Part shown: positions 6,157 through 7,770 of the stretch, piece by piece | How positions within the stretch are numbered: the stretch's first letter is position 1 | How the letters are laid out: each line of letters starts with the position of its first letter | NCBI GenBank assembly: GCA_964580435.1 | Contig: CAZOKP010000107.1 | Location: 1-7,770, forward strand | DNA length: 7,770 nt | Reading direction: 5' to 3' | From: CAZKEW01 sp964580435 | Lineage (GTDB): Bacteria; Acidobacteriota; Aminicenantia; Aminicenantales; UBA8522 | Made by a program: the position numbers and the translations under genes | Notes under the pieces: model-generated | What the model was told of the DNA's origin: nothing | What the model saw: the letters and a program-made list of their open reading frames with translations, nothing else | Database searches by the model: none

Positions 6157-7059
6157 TTATGAAGGCCGACCCGTTTTCGCAGCAGCCTGATTCCACGCTT
6201 TGAGCAAGACGGGACCGAGGGCCATGCTGAGAAACGCCACGATGATCCCAGCGATGACGTCGACAAGGTAATGAAAGCGGCCGTAAACGGTGGAGATATA
6301 AAGAGACAGAATGACAGGCGTTAGAATATAAAAGGAGACCCGAGAATAACGGAAGGCCATCCATCCCATGATGGTTGCGGCGGCGCAGTGAATGCTGGGG
6401 AAAGCGCCCCCGGCCGAGTGGATATCATTCCTGACGAATTCTCCGATCGCCGCAAAAAAATAGCCGCGGAGGGGGACGTCATAGAGCCGGCCGATCTGAC
6501 GCATCGGCCCGGCGACGGGGAAAAAAACAGAGAACAGCGTGCACAGGACGATGGCCAATCCGAGATAATAAAGATAGTCCTCCATCTCTCGTTCCCCGCG
6601 CCTGTAATAAATGACTGCGCCAAGGACAGGATAGATCGCCACATAAAAGACATAACAAAAGACCATCCACTCCGTCAGCCCGGGCGAGATGAACCGCTGC
6701 ATCCAGATAGTGGGCTGGCCGCCGAAAAGACGCTGCTCGAGGTTGATGATGGCCTGATCATCCCACTGAGAAAAGAAAACATGCTGCAGCCGGACATCGA
6801 TAGTGAAGAGATAAAAAAAAGAAAGCTGGACCGAACCCGCTCTCAACAGGAATCTAACCGGCCGCTTCCGAGACTTTTGCGCTAGGATGTTGGCGGCCCC
6901 GTATATGAAGACGACCAAAACATTCGCCAGGACAATTCCCAGCCAGCCTTTGACGCGCCAGGAGAAGACAAGGGCCAGGAGGGTGAAGTATAGAACTCCA
7001 CTCAAGAGGAGGACATCGGTGACCCGGATTTTGAGCCCGAAAAAATCTCTTTCTTTCAT
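6157..7059 (-). CDS. PAP2-superfamily integral membrane protein (inositolphosphotransferase Aur1/Ipt1-like)
   Basis: A 300-residue membrane protein with about six to seven helices. It carries AGGAFPSIHCAAATIMGW (216-233), the 'PSxH' motif with His224, and STVYGRFHYLVDVIAG (256-271), in which Arg261, His263 and Asp267 form the second part of the active site. These fit the PAP2_3-type lipid phosphatases or phosphotransferases (Aur1-like), which act on lipid phosphates at the membrane. The classical first PAP2 motif (KxxxxxxRP) is only loosely seen (QKSRKRPVRF, 61-70). The start at ATG 7057-7059 (MKERDFFGLK) is chosen because an extension to 7188 would overlap the corrinoid gene and adds a cysteine-containing stretch foreign to the family; a weak GAGA precedes it. 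It lies 46 bp downstream of the corrinoid gene on the same strand and could be its operon partner, though no functional link is obvious. The lipid substrate is unknown. Confidence 0.85.
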   Translation of the reverse strand: MKERDFFGLKIRVTDVLLLSGVLYFTLLALVFSWRVKGWLGIVLANVLVVFIYGAANILAQKSRKRPVRFLLRAGSVQLSFFYLFTIDVRLQHVFFSQWDDQAIINLEQRLFGGQPTIWMQRFISPGLTEWMVFCYVFYVAIYPVLGAVIYYRRGEREMEDYLYYLGLAIVLCTLFSVFFPVAGPMRQIGRLYDVPLRGYFFAAIGEFVRNDIHSAGGAFPSIHCAAATIMGWMAFRYSRVSFYILTPVILSLYISTVYGRFHYLVDVIAGIIVAFLSMALGPVLLKAWNQAAAKTGRPS

Positions 7060-7105
7060 TATTTTCTCGAGGCAGGTCCCGTGGGGTAGGAGACAGCGGA
7101 AGCCT

Positions 7106-7729
7106 CTATCGGCCGAGCAGTTTTCCGACTTCCTCCACTGCGCTGGCAGCATCGGGGGCATATCCTTCTGCCTTGATTTGGTCGGCATATTCCCGGGTCA
7201 CAGGAGCACCGCCGATGATGACAGGCATTTCGAGCCCTTGGGCCCGAATGGTCGCCACGATGTTCTTCATCTGGATCATGGTCGTCGTGAGCAAGGCCGA
7301 CAGGGCCACGACATCCACTTTGTGTTCCTTGGCCGTGGCGGCGAATTTCTCCGGGGACACATCGATGCCCAGGTCAATGATCTTATACCCTGCTCCCCGC
7401 AGCATCATCGCCACCAGGTTTTTGCCGATATCATGCAGGTCACCCTTGACCGTCCCGATGACGACCGACCCCTTGGGCTGGATTCCATCCCGGACCAAAA
7501 AAGGCTCAAGCTTGGCCAGGCCCGCGTTCATGGCCCGCGCCGCCACCAGCACTTCGGGAATAAAAACCTCGTTGTTCTTGTACATGATGCCGAGCCTGTC
7601 CATCCCGGCAATCAGTCCTTCGTTGAGAATATGGGCGGGGGACATCTTGGAAGCCAGAGCTTGATCGACGAGCTTTTCAACCGCTTCTTTTTGGCCTTTC
7701 AGCAGTGCCTCTTGGATGTCGTTGACCAT
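7106..7729 (-). CDS. Corrinoid (methylcobalamin) protein of a methyltransferase system, MtbC/MtmC/MtaC-like
   Basis: A 207-residue cytoplasmic protein of the normal size for stand-alone corrinoid shuttles. The N-terminal four-helix cap domain (about 1-80) includes EGLIAGMDRLGIMYKNNEVF (37-56) and IPEVLVAARAM. The C-terminal Rossmann-like B12 domain (about 87-205) carries GTVKGDLHDIGKN (92-104), where His99 would be the lower axial cobalt ligand (DxHxxG), then SALLTTTM (144-151) and GGAPVT (173-178). Such proteins carry a methyl group between a substrate-specific methyltransferase (methylamines, methanol, methoxylated aromatics, glycine betaine and others) and an acceptor enzyme. The substrate cannot be read, and no methyltransferase or reductive activase lies in the window; genes beyond base 7770 may supply one. 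The ATG at 7727-7729 has GAGGAGG five bases upstream, which favours it over the GTG two codons earlier that overlaps this site. Confidence 0.95.
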   Translation of the reverse strand: MVNDIQEALLKGQKEAVEKLVDQALASKMSPAHILNEGLIAGMDRLGIMYKNNEVFIPEVLVAARAMNAGLAKLEPFLVRDGIQPKGSVVIGTVKGDLHDIGKNLVAMMLRGAGYKIIDLGIDVSPEKFAATAKEHKVDVVALSALLTTTMIQMKNIVATIRAQGLEMPVIIGGAPVTREYADQIKAEGYAPDAASAVEEVGKLLGR

Positions 7730-7734
7730 GAGCA

Positions 7735-7741
7735 CCTCCTC
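7735..7741 (-). promoter_or_regulatory. Ribosome binding site of the corrinoid protein gene
   Basis: On the minus strand this reads GAGGAGG, separated by TGCTC from the ATG at 7729. It decides the start, because the competing GTG at 7733-7735 overlaps it. No promoter can be placed in the remaining 29 bases, and the transcript may begin outside the window. Confidence 0.85.
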
Positions 7742-7770
7742 AAGCAGCGAAGATATTGTCCTTGGAGCTA

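Noticed and set aside
7060..7188. Longer start for the PAP2 protein
   Set aside because: It would overlap the end of the corrinoid gene in another frame and adds a non-membrane stretch not seen in the family.

Overview
The window looks like ordinary chromosomal DNA from a free-living, moderately GC-rich, probably anaerobic or metabolically versatile bacterium. The gene set is an RlmN methylase, a sodium/solute symporter with large soluble inserts, a heparan-alpha-glucosaminide acetyltransferase-like membrane protein, a corrinoid shuttle protein and a PAP2-type membrane enzyme. Together with the GTGTCCC-containing palindromes, this is reminiscent of Acidobacteria/Aminicenantes-type genomes. 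That placement is a guess from style, not a demonstrated assignment. I see no phage, plasmid, CRISPR, tRNA or rRNA sequence, and no stretch over 300 bases lacks a gene.

Layout. (1) Bases 1-340 (+): the C-terminal ATPase domain of a sensor histidine kinase, split by a one-base frame shift at a C5A4 run. (2) 351-409: a nearly perfect hairpin that can act as a two-way terminator and also encodes the last 11 residues and the stop of rlmN. (3) 372-1427 (-): rlmN. (4) 1461-1555: a second, longer inverted repeat with 26-bp arms and a G-quadruplex-like loop, between rlmN and the symporter gene. (5) 1563-3668 (-): a 701-residue sodium:solute symporter, preceded at 3695-3862 (-) by a 55-residue one-helix membrane protein with a very strong ribosome binding site. 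(6) 3863-3980: a compact divergent promoter region. (7) 3981-5231 and 5239-6153 (+): a two-gene operon of an HGSNAT/DUF5009-like protein and an EamA-family transporter; the first gene seems to be transcribed with almost no leader. (8) 6157-7059 (-): a PAP2-superfamily membrane protein whose stop is 3 bp from the convergent EamA stop. (9) 7106-7729 (-): a cobalamin-binding corrinoid protein, upstream of the PAP2 gene on the same strand.

How the genes fit together. The divergent pair, symporter operon and acetyltransferase-like/EamA operon, shares one control region and may serve uptake and membrane-side modification of a sugar or amino sugar; this is inference. RlmN is housekeeping. The corrinoid protein needs a substrate-specific methyltransferase that is not in the window and may lie beyond the right edge. 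The least ordinary material is the pair of unlike but motif-sharing palindromes on either side of rlmN, one of which has become part of the rlmN reading frame, and the 55-residue protein that resembles the N-terminus of a membrane-anchored serine proteinase. I did not find evidence for a clearly new multi-gene system.
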